NCBI GenBank assembly: GCA_033557675.1
Contig: JAWQRM010000301.1
Span: 1-24,517, forward strand
Length of the DNA: 24,517 bases
From: Coptodactyla brooksi
Lineage: Eukaryota; Arthropoda; Insecta; Coleoptera; Scarabaeidae
Direction: 5' to 3'
Position 1 is the first letter of the stretch. The number at the start of each line of letters is the position of its first letter. The position numbers were made by a program, and so were the translations under genes. The notes beneath the pieces are model-generated. The model ran no database searches, was not told where the DNA came from, and worked only from the letters and a program-made list of their open reading frames with translations. Below are positions 1 through 10,020 of the stretch, in pieces.

Positions 1-1340
1 ACTTTACGGTATCCGATCATTTACAGCTTACTTAATTGTCAGAAGTTTGTAAATTCAATCTTATTATTTGTATCATGCATTATGGATACCTTGGTAAATA
101 ATTCGAAAATGGTGACACATGCGAGAAAAGCACAAGACATCAAAAAGTTTTATTAACTCCAAAATACCAAATTTAGTTCGCTTTTCTTAAAAAATGAGAG
201 AGACAGATCTATAACATGAAAATAAAAATAAAATTTCAACATCAGAAGTGAAGTCAAAATGCCTTCTCGATCTTCTGCTTTCTGCTAGGTTTTCAATTTG
301 CACAAGCTTCCAATAACATCTGTTACATCTGTAAGTTCTTCTCGAGATTTGTTATTTGATCCCGCAGTGTTACACCTATGTGCCCCCATGAACTTATGAG
401 TGATTTGAAGTTTTCTGAATAACTTCAGGTATTCGGAATTTTCGAAGTAAAGACATCAGGAGTTTGGTAAATGCTGACCACGTTATTTGACCAACAAGAA
501 TACGTCTCTGTTTTCGTCGGTGATACATCTTATCATGGCAGTATTGTGGTTAGCAGAATATCATCATGTAAGCGCTTTAGGTATTCTCCGTCTCTTTGGA
601 TTCCGGTCTTGTCCCCGTCTAAATTCTTTGAAAATGTCTAGGGTGAATAGAATTCGTATTTTTGCTCTTTTCTCCCTGAGGACCACTTGAAATATTGTTT
701 TCTTGTGTGCACTCTGTTTCTGACAGTTTCCCAACGAATTTAAAACTGTCCGGACTTGGATTGCATTGAGCGCCAACATATTCATACTCAATAACCCAAT
801 CCATAGAGTGATGTTATTGTACTCATTCTAAGAGTAGTACTAAGACTGCTAAAACCCTTCCTAAACCCAACTTGTTTGCAGGGTTGCTAGTTGCCCAATT
901 TACTTCCTAATCTCTCTATTAATATTGTGCTGAATAGTTTGTACAATACAGAGTTTAAAAGATTTATAAATCTATCAGGTTATTATGTATCTACGGTCTG
1001 AAGGCTACTATTCTGAACAGTATTAACACAACTGGAAATATTTATAATTTCTCCATTCAAACTTTGTTCATTTTCAACTCCGAACGTTCCAGTATCTGAC
1101 AGAAAAAAGAAAGTTACAAACAAAATTGATAAATTTTTCAAATTAATATAAACTGGAAATTTCGAATATTTTCTAAGCAAAATTGTATACATTATTATAT
1201 GATACTTTTACTGCTTTTAGTAATCACCTGTAATATTTTGGTGTAATCGGTGATTATAAAAAAAAAGTCTATATCGTCAACCTATGTAACAATATCAATG
1301 TACAAACTATCCTTATCATTCTTTCTGAAATCTTCCAAGT
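1..1340. other. AT-rich intergenic, no gene recognised
   Basis: No open frame longer than about 75 codons occurs here, and none resembles a known family. The minus strand around 240-800 has short stretches faintly like the C-terminal part of a non-LTR reverse transcriptase (a segment reading WSAFTKLL followed by leucine-rich sequence near 400-480), but stops interrupt it and I do not assign it. Confidence 0.5.
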
Positions 1341-1860
1341 GAGTCCCCAACTCCAGAAAGTACCACATTAATATGACGCACACACCTCTCGAAGCTCTAT
1401 AAAAGAAGTCATTTGTCACTGTTCAATGCACATCCTGTACAAAATAATTACTCTATTGGAAAAGGAAAAAGAGAGACATCAATTAGAGGCGAAAGCTGGT
1501 GCTGCCGACTTCGTGGCAATGATAGATACAGAAGCAAGAGACATCCGACTATCGGCTATCTATGTGGTTGATTGCACGTTTAATTACTGCCGAGTCATCG
1601 GCAATGGAGAGGAGGCGATGATAAATATATTGCTGGTAATAAAGTATTGTGCAGAAAACTGTAAAGTCGAAATGCTCTCACGGTCATGGACTAAAATTGT
1701 CTCTGGAGCTCGGAGCAATGCTTTTTTCCGCTTCGCTAATTGTTATTTTACAACTCGAGGAGCTATTTAGCGGAAACGGCCGTAAGTCAGCAGAAATACG
1801 TTAACCTACTAGAGGAATCCTGGTTAAACGCTATCAACGTGATTTGTTGCCGTAATAAAT
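1340..1860. other. GC-richer block with unassigned 114-codon ORF
   Basis: This block is visibly less AT-rich than its flanks. An ORF on the plus strand runs from ATG 1426 to the stop at 1768-1770 (114 codons). Its product begins MHILYKIITLLEKEKERHQL, which is charged and helical, then becomes mixed with no domain I recognise. A TATAAAAG sequence lies at 1398-1405, but it is only about 20 bases from the ATG, so a transcript starting 25-30 bases downstream would begin at or after that codon. The composition and homeodomain-type cores (TTTAATTAC near 1580) fit a conserved noncoding element at least as well as a gene. Coding status is doubtful. Confidence 0.2.
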
Positions 1861-2087
1861 AGCATTTTCATGTGTGGTAGGGTCAGCTTAGAACTGTGCT
1901 TTCTATATGAAATGTACACTACGCAGTTAACGAGATAATAAACATATTAGTTTCGTAAAATATGAATATGAGCACAAAACAGATATACTAAAATAATTTT
2001 ACTGGTTTAAAATAAGTATTGAAGAACATGTGCATCCTATTACTGTTTTGAACACTAATCAACATAGACAATTATTTCTTTAATATA

Positions 2088-2390
2088 CAGGGTGTTACTT
2101 AATGGTAAGTCATAACTTTAAGAGCAAGTTCATATAGACTTTTGTCTTAAAATGCCCGGTTTTTAAGATGCAAGTGGTCAAAGTTTTTTTTAAAAAATTA
2201 TTTTGTTTTTTATTAATATTTCAAAGATCCTTTCGTCGATTTCGTTGAAATTTGGCAGTGTTGTTGGTAGTGATAAGAGAATAATTTAGCCCTAACTAGA
2301 TGATAATTATGAAATCCAGTGGCTGACGAAAAATGTACGCCGCTGACTTTTTTACCATTTTGATATTTTTCTGCGGATTGAGCAATTAGA
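2088..2390 (+). repeat. Left long terminal inverted repeat
   Basis: Left arm of the 2088-4135 element. It pairs in inverted orientation with about 3793-4135 nearly base for base over the outer 20 bp and at roughly 80 percent identity by eye further in. It ends near the AGCAATTAG motif that also marks the inner end of the right arm. Nothing coding is seen in it. Confidence 0.85.
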
Positions 2391-2536
2391 AAGTAATACT
2401 TAAGAAGTACATAATCCGCACCTCGAAAAATTGTTAAAATAAAATCAAGTCAACTTTGCCCGTTGCTAGCGACTGTTGTTTTTTGCGTGACAGTTTGTTT
2501 ATAGTACTTTTCCTTTGAAATTATTCTAATTTGGAG

Positions 2537-3584
2537 ATGACACAAATGCATTTCCTTTATTGTTTTACCAATGGTAATTCCATGAAGACCCGGCGACTCA
2601 AGAAAGGTATCCTGATCGTGCTCTTCCACATAGAAGAATATTTATAAATATTCATCGTCGTCTGACTGAATCTGCCAGTTTTACACCTAAAACCTCCGAC
2701 GGAAGACCTCGTACAATTAGAAACCCCGCAGTTGAGGAGGCTCTCCTACATGCCATCGAAAAGAATCCAGCAACTAGTACCCGAAAAATTGGTAGGGAAT
2801 TAAACATCTGCTACAGAACGGTTTGGGAAATTTTAAGAGATTCGCTATTGTATTCTTACCACATGCAAAGGGTTCAGGCACTTCTTCCGAGAGATTTTGA
2901 ACCACGTATGCAATTTTGTAGATGGTATCTCCAAAATATTGCAGGAAATCCTCACTTCGATTCCAATATTATGTTTACGGGCGAAGCGAATTTTTCGCGA
3001 AATGCCATAATCAATTTCCACAACCATCATAACTGGGCACAAGAAAACCCTCATGCTATTACAAAGACACATTTCCAGGAACAATTTTCCCTCAACGTTT
3101 GGATCAGTGTCATAGGCGACTATTTAATTGGACCATTTTTTTGCCAGGACGCCTTGACGGACACTCTTACAATAACTTTCTCCAAAATGATTTGCCTTTA
3201 CTTCTTAAAGATGTTCCTCTACAATTACGGCAACAGCATTGGTTTATGCATGATGGTGTTCCAGCCCACTTTAGCATATTGGCTCGTGAGTATTTAAATG
3301 GAGCCTACCAAAATCGTTGGATAAGGCGTGGAGGACCACAATTCTGGCCACCTAGGTCGCTTGACTTTAACAGCATAGATTTTTATTTCTAGGGGCACCT
3401 AAAGATGTTAGTTTATAGTACGCCAAGGACTAAGACATTGGAACAACTAAGAAATAGAATTATTGATGGATGTGAAACCATACGTAACACGCATGAAATT
3501 TTTGAAAGAGTTCGTGAATCGATGAGAAAAAGAGCAGATACCTGCATAGGAGCGATAGGTGGTCATTTCCAACATTTTTTGTAA
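2537..3584 (+). pseudogene. Mariner-superfamily transposase pseudogene (DUF4817 + DDE, D-D41D spacing)
   Basis: The product would be a cut-and-paste transposase acting on the flanking TIRs. The likely ATG at 2537 gives MTQMHFLYCFTNGNS, typical of the DUF4817 N-terminus. The frame then shifts near 2585, and a helix-turn-helix follows (STRKIGRELN then TVWEILRD). The DDE region starts at 2971 with FTGEANFSR, where the family normally has FTDEA: the first catalytic Asp is Gly (codon 2980-2982). A second frameshift sits in a run of seven T at 3136-3142. The rest reads HWFMHDGVPAHF, then FWPPRSLDFNSIDFYF, then a TAG at 3390-3392 replacing the usual Trp of WGHLK. Counting from the HD aspartate to the final Asp gives 41 intervening residues. 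The C-terminus ends GGHFQHFL with TAA at 3582-3584. The gene is dead: two frameshifts, one nonsense codon and one catalytic loss. Confidence 0.88.
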
Positions 3585-3792
3585 ATATTCTGTTTAATTG
3601 TTACTACTTTTTGTTGGTTAGATTGTAAAAAATGGCTTCTAAATTATGTAAATTCAATAATTAAATAGTTTACAATTTACGTGAAATAATTCTTTGGAGA
3701 TGCAAGTGATATGCATAAAGTGGTTTTTATTTTCTTTTCTCAAAAATGAAGGAAGATGCGAAAAAAATTCAAGAGACAAAAAAGTTTTATTT

Positions 3793-4135
3793 TTAATTGC
3801 TTAATCCATAGAAAAATATCAAAAGTCAGCGTTGTACATTTTTTGTCAATAATATTTGTGAGGATGCATCCCAGGATGTCACTGTATTTAATACTTATCA
3901 TTTAGTTAGGGTTGAATTATCCTCTTATCACTACAAACAACACTGCCAAATTTCAACAAAATCGGCAAAACTATCTTTGAGATATTAATAAAAAACCGAT
4001 TTTTTAAAAAGAAATTGACACCCTGCATCTTAAAAACCAGGCATTTTAAGACACAAGTCTATATGAACATTTCTACCTAAAATTGGTCCAGGAACGTGTC
4101 TTTAAAATTATGACACACCATTAAGTAACACCCTA
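3793..4135 (+). repeat. Right long terminal inverted repeat
   Basis: Right arm, complementary to 2088-2390. It is about 40 bases longer than the left arm because of extra sequence near 3845-3880. The outer end CACCCTA is followed by TA at 4136-4137. Confidence 0.83.
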
Positions 4136-4137
4136 TA

Positions 4138-4590
4138 TATCTTATCAACTCTTCCTGAATGTATTTCCTGTATTTACTAAAACCATTTCTTTTGAGAACA
4201 AACTGTGTTTATTTCAAACCTGAATGCCAGGAACACACACCGACACAGGAAATGTCACCTCTTAGGGAGAAAGTGTGCTTGTGATATTTATTACTTAAAT
4301 TAAACAAAAAAAAATAACTAACCGTCGTGCAGGATTAAAATTCATATATGGACGAAATGTCCACGGTATAACATCAAATTCTTGTGATATTTATAGTGTG
4401 CTGAAAAACTGATTTTAGTTACTTTACGTATAATTAATTAAAGCTATGAATTTGATCTTATTAATCTCTTTCTATGTTATTACATCTATAATTTCAAAAA
4501 TGTAACCAATATTTGGTATGAACCAAAGAGTTGAAAGCTGTGTATTTATGTTGTACCATTAATAGTAATACGAGCAAATCACGATCATTA
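4138..4590. other. AT-rich spacer
   Basis: No gene seen. It contains one minus-oriented copy of the short hairpin repeat at 4336-4380, described separately. Confidence 0.5.
4336..4380 (-). repeat. Short hairpin-bearing dispersed repeat, copy C
   Basis: Read on the minus strand, this matches the two plus-strand copies at 5355-5422 and 5536-5602. All three share a core like GGACGTTTCGTCC (here GGACATTTCGTCC) followed by an AAATATGAATTT-like tail. The core is self-complementary (GGACG, TTT, CGTCC). I do not know the family; it could be an end fragment of a retroelement. Confidence 0.45.
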
Positions 4591-5040
4591 TGAATCGAAC
4601 CGTAACAATGGGTGGCGCTTGCCAGGGCCGATACCTCCTCGGAGCTTTCACTGCCCTCCCATCGCGGTAGCAAGGACAACAAACAGTTCCCATCAGTCCT
4701 GCCAACCGACGGACGCCTGTTCCGTACCTAATATGGCAAATGGTTGATCGCCGCTTGCAAAACTGAATTCCCATGGAGGCGATTTAGAAAATATCGCTGC
4801 CGTGTCCGTTCTAATAAATCCGATCCGCTGATTAACTTATTTGGTACACACCATTGCCACGTAGAGTGCATTTTACTCTACGAATTATAAAAGCGTGCCT
4901 TGCGCAACGCGGTATTAAATGGTTTTTATGATTAATGGCGAGGCCTGCGTGGAGATAATGTCGATTCCATTTTAAAATTGTCGGTAGCTTTGTAAAGAAT
5001 CATCCAAACGTACCCACCGTGATGGAAACAAATTGTAAAG
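4590..5040. promoter_or_regulatory. Possible conserved regulatory block (Exd/Hox-type site)
   Basis: This is GC-richer than its surroundings, with no sustained coding frame or transposon motif. It holds TGATTAATGG at 4929-4938, which matches the TGATNNATNN bipartite consensus for Exd/Pbx-Hox dimers. It also holds an 8-bp perfect hairpin (CGTAGAGT at 4860-4867, ACTCTACG at 4875-4882). Composition plus such sites is typical of developmental enhancers, but the function is inferred only from this. Confidence 0.22.
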
Positions 5041-5354
5041 GAACAGTTTACAAATGTGATGCAACAGGTTTCTATTGCCAGCAGTCAGTATCATTTATTT
5101 TATTTTACCAGTTTATTTAGACTATTGTTAATATTTTGAGAGCAATGGCTGAACCGTTGTAGATGTAATTTCTAATAATAAATCTTCTCAATAACAAGCA
5201 TATTAGTATCTGAAAAATACTCTTCGTTAATTAAATTATTATTGACAGCTTACTGATGAGTCTGGAGAGTCACTGATCTGTATATAAATACAAAGTTCTG
5301 TAGTAGATGATCTCAAACATGTTCTCAAATCAAGCTACTTAAATAAAGTTGTGA

Positions 5355-5422
5355 GAAATTGTTGGTATTCCATGGACGTTTTGTCCAAATATAAATTTAG
5401 CTAATTAATTACTTTTTACTAA
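5355..5422 (+). repeat. Short hairpin-bearing dispersed repeat, copy A
   Basis: Begins GAAATTGTTGGTATTCC and contains GGACGTTTTGTCC. It aligns with 5536-5602 over about 65 bases, and with 4336-4380 in inverse orientation over its first half. Confidence 0.5.
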
Positions 5423-5535
5423 ATAAGAAAACAATTAATCTCTGAGCAGGATTCAAACCTAAACGAATATATTGCACCACATTTCCTAATATAAGGGATG
5501 AACAGGGTAAAGGTGTACAAAAGTATCATTCATAT

Positions 5536-5602
5536 GAAATTGTTGGCGTCCCGCAGACGTTTCGTCCAAATATGAATTTAGACAATTATTTATTTCCTTG
5601 TT
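5536..5602 (+). repeat. Short hairpin-bearing dispersed repeat, copy B
   Basis: Begins GAAATTGTTGGCGTCCCG and contains AGACGTTTCGTCC. It is a direct repeat of copy A with a 181-base offset, so the pair may be a small tandem duplication rather than two insertions. Confidence 0.5.
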
Positions 5603-6109
5603 TTTAATGAAAAGTAATGAATTATTTAAATAAATAAAATTGTGTGGTTTCTACATCTTTACGCCAAATTGATGACTACTAGTTTTGTTACTGATGTAGT
5701 TTATTAGAAAATTATGGCTAACATGACAGCATAAGAAGGTAGGCGTTATAGTAGCAATTTGTAGCAGTGTCAACAGCAATAAATCATCTCTTTTTGCTAT
5801 AATTTACACGGAAGGAGCTGCCGTTTGTTACGAGAGAGTAAGAAGTAGCAATGTAGTTGGCACTAATATAGCTTTCTTTTCTGCTGTTAGTTAAATGTCC
5901 AGCCGTGAGATAAATTCTGAAGAGTTTGAAAGCTCGTATTTTATTGATATTTTTGGAAAAGAAGTTATAAATGCACTTGAAATACGATCGGTTCAAATAA
6001 TATCAACTATCAAAGATAAAAGCTAAAAAAAGACAGCCCATGACAAATCAAAAGGGCAAGTAGTGGAGACAAAAACAAGCAATTTATAATAGTATCAATA
6101 ACAGTCGCT
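5603..6109. other. AT-rich spacer, possibly degraded Tigger sequence at its right end
   Basis: No recognisable gene. Directly upstream of the recognisable Tigger C-terminus the sequence stays AT-rich and full of stops. Some of it may be eroded transposase, but no motif survives. Confidence 0.4.
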
Positions 6110-6846
6110 TGTATAACTTTTAGAGATTCATTGCTTCAGTAGAGGACATAGCTGAAAAAATAATGCAAATAGCACAAGAATTCGATCTTGAAGTAGATTC
6201 TAAAGACGTGGCTGATTTATTGCGATCTGATGAGACAGCTTTAACACATTAGGAATTTGCTACTATGGACGAACAAAGAAACTGCTTGCTGAGATGGAAT
6301 CTATGAATGATGATGTAGACACAGTCAAAATCACTGGAGATGACAACTTCTTAATATTTCAATAACATTTACAAAATGTTAGTAAAATATTATGAGAATT
6401 ATATGCTACAAAGAAATTATCGATGAAATGAAAGGTCATAGATGCAACTAACTTCATTATCGTCTTACTTATTACCAACATTGTTGGTTAAAAATATGCA
6501 ACAGCCATGAATATGACAACTAACCCATCCACCCGCAAACAGATTAGAACCAACAGAAAATTTCTATCAATCTTAATTTAAATGAATATTTTTATTAATA
6601 AGTAATAATTAATAAGTAATATTTTTGGTTGTATACTTAGTATTGTTTATATTGGAAATAAATTTTACTTTTAATGCAAAATGTTTCTTTTTAAGTTTAC
6701 GTTTAAGTGATTAATTGAAATAAAATAGCACAATATTACCTTCTTTGCATAAAAACCCTAAAAATATATATGATTCATTTCTTTACCAATCTCACTTTAT
6801 TGCGGTGCTCTGGAGCTGAACGTGTAGTATCTGCGATGTATATATG
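6110..6846 (+). mobile_element. 3' part of a Tigger/pogo-like DNA transposon
   Basis: The left part encodes the C-terminal acidic tail of a Tigger/jerky-type transposase; the right end is a recognisable Tigger terminal inverted repeat. At 6792-6846 the sequence contains TTATTGCGGTGCTCTGGAGC and then GTATCTGCGATGTAT. This closely follows the complement of the well-known vertebrate Tigger1 end, in which a CAGGCATACCTCGGAGATAT start leads to an ACCGCAATAAAGCG segment. The 5' half with DNA-binding and catalytic domains is missing. A second copy of the same element lies at 11040-11470. Confidence 0.75.
6137..6366 (+). pseudogene. Tigger-like transposase C-terminal remnant, copy 1
   Basis: The frame reads SVEDIAEKIMQIAQEF, then DLEVDSKDVADLLRS, then DETALTH, a TAG, and EFATMDEQR. 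After a shift of frame it continues LLAEMESMNDDVDTV. This acidic, helical pattern, in which an ELL/LL-(x)n-EELT element precedes an E/M-rich segment, is typical of the tail that follows the DDE domain in Tigger/jerky transposases (usual form ELLESHNEELTNEEL). It has one nonsense codon and one frameshift. No catalytic residues are present, so this piece has no enzymatic role. Confidence 0.68.
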
Positions 6847-7284
6847 AAAGAATGTCGGTAAAATTAGTTTTATCTAGTTTGCCCCTAACGAATCCATTCA
6901 CTGCCAATGACTGGTTTATTATCCAATCATTCTGCTTAAAGTCCAAAAGCTCGTAAAGATCCGTTACCCATTTGGGTGTTTATGCAACACTTTTTACGAC
7001 TATAAATTCATTTTCATTAGTGACCACAATTTTTATTTTCATTAATGAACCCATCAAAAGTAATGATGGATTCTGATTTCTGTCATTTATTTCTGAAAGG
7101 CATATTCCGTAAGCGCACTTTCCAAAGCTACTAATCATCTATAGAGTACATCATTTTTTATTACTATATAATAAAATTATAGGAACGAGTCCCTCCGTAA
7201 GTTTCCGGTGTCCAAGCGACTGATTGCATTCGAGACATCGGCTGCGATCCAGTGATCTCATTCTCTCCACACAGAAGCCTTTGC
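6847..7284. other. AT-rich spacer
   Basis: No coding frame, repeat or transposon motif seen in this stretch. Confidence 0.4.
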
Positions 7285-7331
7285 AACGAGCTACATAACC
7301 ACTGTGGTAATAAGTGGTTATGTAGCTCGTT
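7285..7331. repeat. Perfect 19-bp hairpin
   Basis: AACGAGCTACATAACCACT at 7285-7303 is exactly complementary to 7313-7331, with the 9-base loop GTGGTAATA. No flanking transposon motif explains it. Confidence 0.85.
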
Positions 7332-8174
7332 AATAGTTAATAGTGGTTAACTCAGTGTGCTGCGCACTCTTGCGTAATAAACTGAATAGGAGTGAATAGA
7401 TACTTCTTCGAAAGCCGTTTTTAACGAAAATTGGAGGTCATTTTAATGATATGTTTCAAAGTCAAGTGTTTTAAAGTGCTCTGATTTTATTTTCAAATTA
7501 TAATATTGACAGTGGACAGATAATCAAAGCTTTTTATCAAGTTTTAAATACGAAATCACAAATAGTATATTATTCCATAAGTAAGCTTTATTGCACGCAA
7601 ATAAAATTTCGATTTTCAATTTAGATATAAGAAAGTAAGTGATTAAACAGTGAAGAATACCGAGAGTGCAAACACACATTGAGTTGATTTATTGCGTAAG
7701 TATATTAACGCATATACCTTCGAAGTATATAATATTCCTTTCAGTTATAATAGTCCTTATCAGTTATACCCCTGGCCGTCTCATATCTGAGTTCGACCGG
7801 GCATGCGCATCTTAAAAGATTTGCTTTAACTGTAAGAATGAATGCAAATACATAACATACAGCGTCTGAGGACCGGAAGCATCTGAAGACCCCTACCTCG
7901 TAGAGCATGCACCCCTAACCCCTGGACCCGTGCACCGGGAATAAAAAACCGTACGCAATGTAAATGGGCTAGTGCATTGCACGCGCAGCAGCGCTGGTTT
8001 AAAATAAAGACAAACAGACCATAGAGTGCATGAACGCAATTTTTATTTCCAAGAGATAATGCCAAATACTTAATTCTCGTTTATACTGAGCATTATAACT
8101 GATGTCTTAAGTGTTAACTGGTGTCTTATATTTTTTATTTTTTATAATTTCCTTTAAATAAATTATAGTTTTTA
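7332..8174. other. Unassigned spacer with a GC-richer centre
   Basis: 7740-8010 is richer in GC and contains GAGTTCGACCGGG near 7790, which loosely resembles a pol III B box, but I find no matching A box at the right distance and no tRNA fold. The rest is AT-rich with no gene. A minus-strand frame at 7826-8065 has no family resemblance. Confidence 0.35.
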
Positions 8175-9524
8175 CAGGTACTCGTCACATTACGACCGAG
8201 TTCGAGGAATATAGGATCGTTGTAAAGTTATGAAAATTATGGATGACGACGATAAAACAGAAATTGTATCTTCAAGGCCGGAGATCCTTTAAGGTACAAT
8301 TTCACCCATCCCACATCACCTTTATTAAAACGTTCAGTATTTGAAGCCATAGCCTCAAGCTCCAGCATAGCCGCATTTGCAGAACACACCAGCTAACCCA
8401 TGTACCGTGAATTTCTTTTTCAGTTCTTTGCTCCCCTTCCTTTTCCAAATGCTGCATCGGTACTACCTCTATTAAATCCTCATTTGTTAGTTCTTCATCG
8501 GCACAATCTACTAATTCAGCAATGTTTTCCACTTCAACATCTAAGTTAAGCTCATTTGGCAAGGTTCCCAATTGTTTGAATTAGAACATCAGTTTGTTCA
8601 AGACTTTCAAACGATTCGATGTTGTTCGCGAAACTTTTTATGCATTTTTTTTCATATGCCTTGCATACACTTATCTGTCACTTCAACTGTTTTTAGGAAG
8701 ATACACATCTTTACGTCTGCGTGTAGATCAAGATGCTGATGATGATGAGGATCATTAATTTTCAAACAATAACACTGGACTGCAGGTATGAAGCAGTTCA
8801 AAAACCAGTCTTTAAATAAAGGTTGCGTCATCCATATCTTTATATTTCTACGATAGTAAAAGGGTAGACTATTTTTAGTTAACGTTCTTTAATGCAAGTG
8901 AGTTTTCGAAGCGCTAAATCCGGAAAGGCATTAGCCTTTAAAAGCTTTGAACTGGGCATCGCCTTAGTTTCTTTGTGCACATAAGACCTTCCTGGCATTT
9001 TTTCCACCAAATCCCGACATCATCCATATTGAATATCTGTTCCGGGCAGTACCTGCCTTTCTTCATTAATTATTCCATCCAACTAATCGTCATATTATTT
9101 CGCTCTAACTTTATCTTTAAAAATTGTTGAAATTGTCGAATGTGCCAACTTTAAGTCACATGCTATTTCTTTAGCCGTTTTATCAGCTTCGTAGTCCTGA
9201 TTACTATTTTCATTTCACGATCGCCGGCTTTTCTTTGTTCCTTAAAAGTCTCTCCAGATGATGCTATACTTTACGTCAGAACTATTTTGGGGTTATAAAT
9301 ACATAGAAAAAGAGACGAGGATACGCAGTAACTGCTTGTCGAAATGAAACTGACTGAAGTATGCATAGCAAGCCCATAGAATGCTCATCGCGCATATCAC
9401 CATTTGCCACTGACCGACACACAAGCAGAGAAAGGGGATTCCCCGAATTGTAGATCGAAACTTGATTAGTGGTAAGTACGAATGCTCGTTAAGCAGATAA
9501 TAGGCCGTAAAGTGGGAGTACCTG
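8175..9524 (-). mobile_element. Tigger/pogo-like element with TIRs and TA duplications
   Basis: The left end starts CAGGTACTCGTCACATTACG at 8175. Read from the other strand, the right end starts CAGGTACTCCCACTTTACG at 9524. The ends are therefore inverted repeats of about 20 bp with weaker similarity beyond. Both sides are flanked by TA (8173-8174 and 9525-9526). Inside, on the minus strand, are fragments of a Tigger-type transposase in the expected order. At 1350 bp it is shorter than intact Tigger elements (about 2.4 kb), which fits the missing stretch between the helix-turn-helix and the catalytic domain. Confidence 0.8.
8290..9262 (-). pseudogene. Tigger/pogo-like transposase pseudogene
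   Basis: Reading on the minus strand: a CENP-B/pogo helix-turn-helix, YEADKTAKEIACDLKLAHST (about 9215-9155), is followed by stops. The start of the DDE domain follows, reading PEQIFNMDDVGIWWKKC (about 9050-9000), where MDD corresponds to the first catalytic Asp of the usual FNVDETGL. Then come KETKAMP (about 8960), WMTQPLFKDWFLNCF (about 8830-8785), and the acidic tail NELNLDVEVENIAELV with EELTNEDLIEV (8571-8460). A final ASNTERFNK (about 8340-8310) matches the conserved end of the family. The CENP-B-type second DNA-binding domain is absent and several frame changes and stops occur. The enzyme would have bound TIRs and moved the element; it is inactive. Confidence 0.8.
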
Positions 9525-10020
9525 TAGTTCTATTAAGGAAGGAAACTAGGAATCAACTTATATATCCTAAGCTAATAGTTCCTAATTACTTCAAAACTAG
9601 CAATTTACGGTAACCGAATCAAGAATCATGTTTAATAGCAAACTCACAACAACTTGTTACTTTGACTGTTATTTCAAAATGGTAGTTTGCTTGTTGAGTA
9701 TGGTCCTAATATCGATATTTAATGATTTTTGACTACTGACATTTTAATATAATTATTTCTAATGTTTTCTAATCACGTGTTTTAAAAATGAAAACATTTT
9801 TGAAACACGTGATAATCTTGATTGACTTGCTCTTTTAGTATTCTATTGCTAATGATGACTGCTTGAAGTCAATGGATGTATTTCCGATGATTCTATTATA
9901 ATTGCAAAGACGCAACTTTTTAAAGCGGGTTTCATTCGCTTGATATAAAACATATCTTCCTCATAATAAACTTTCGGCACTGCATAGCCTTTCTAGTACT
10001 GTCAATGTAGATTTAAGATT
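9525..10020. other. AT-rich spacer with a CACGTG palindrome
   Basis: No gene seen. The only structured item is the inverted repeat at 9772-9813. Confidence 0.45.
9772..9813. repeat. 19-bp hairpin with an E-box in each arm
   Basis: ATCACGTGTTTTAAAAATG at 9772-9790 pairs with 9795-9813 with one mismatch, across the 4-base loop AAAA. Each arm carries a CACGTG E-box. Confidence 0.8.

Larger units (their letters stand above)
2088..4135 (+). mobile_element. Complete but dead mariner-superfamily element with long TIRs
   Basis: The element begins CAGGGTGTTACTTAATGG and ends with the near-complement CCATTAAGTAACACCCTA, and is flanked by TA on both sides (2086-2087 and 4136-4137), as expected for Tc1/mariner insertion. 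The inverted homology is long: about 2088-2390 against about 3793-4135, with many substitutions and an insertion of about 30 bp in the right arm. A shared internal landmark is a segment reading GAAATTTGGCAGTGTTGTT in the left arm and its complement in the right. Between the arms lies a broken transposase with a DUF4817-like N-terminus and a DDE_3-like catalytic region. At about 2.05 kb it appears full length, but it can no longer encode an active enzyme. Confidence 0.88.

Noticed and set aside
240..800. Minus-strand stretches vaguely like a non-LTR reverse transcriptase C-terminus
   Set aside because: Only scattered motifs align, with stops between them and no diagnostic catalytic or zinc-binding residues, so the resemblance is not enough.
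1398..1770. TATA box followed by a 114-codon ORF as a small gene
   Set aside because: The TATA-to-ATG spacing leaves no room for a transcription start before the ATG, and the protein has no recognisable domain.
7740..8010. tRNA-derived SINE suggested by a GAGTTCGACCGGG box
   Set aside because: No A box at the proper distance, no cloverleaf, and no second copy in the window.
7826..8065. 79-codon minus-strand ORF
   Set aside because: Cys/Leu-rich composition follows from local base content; no family resemblance.
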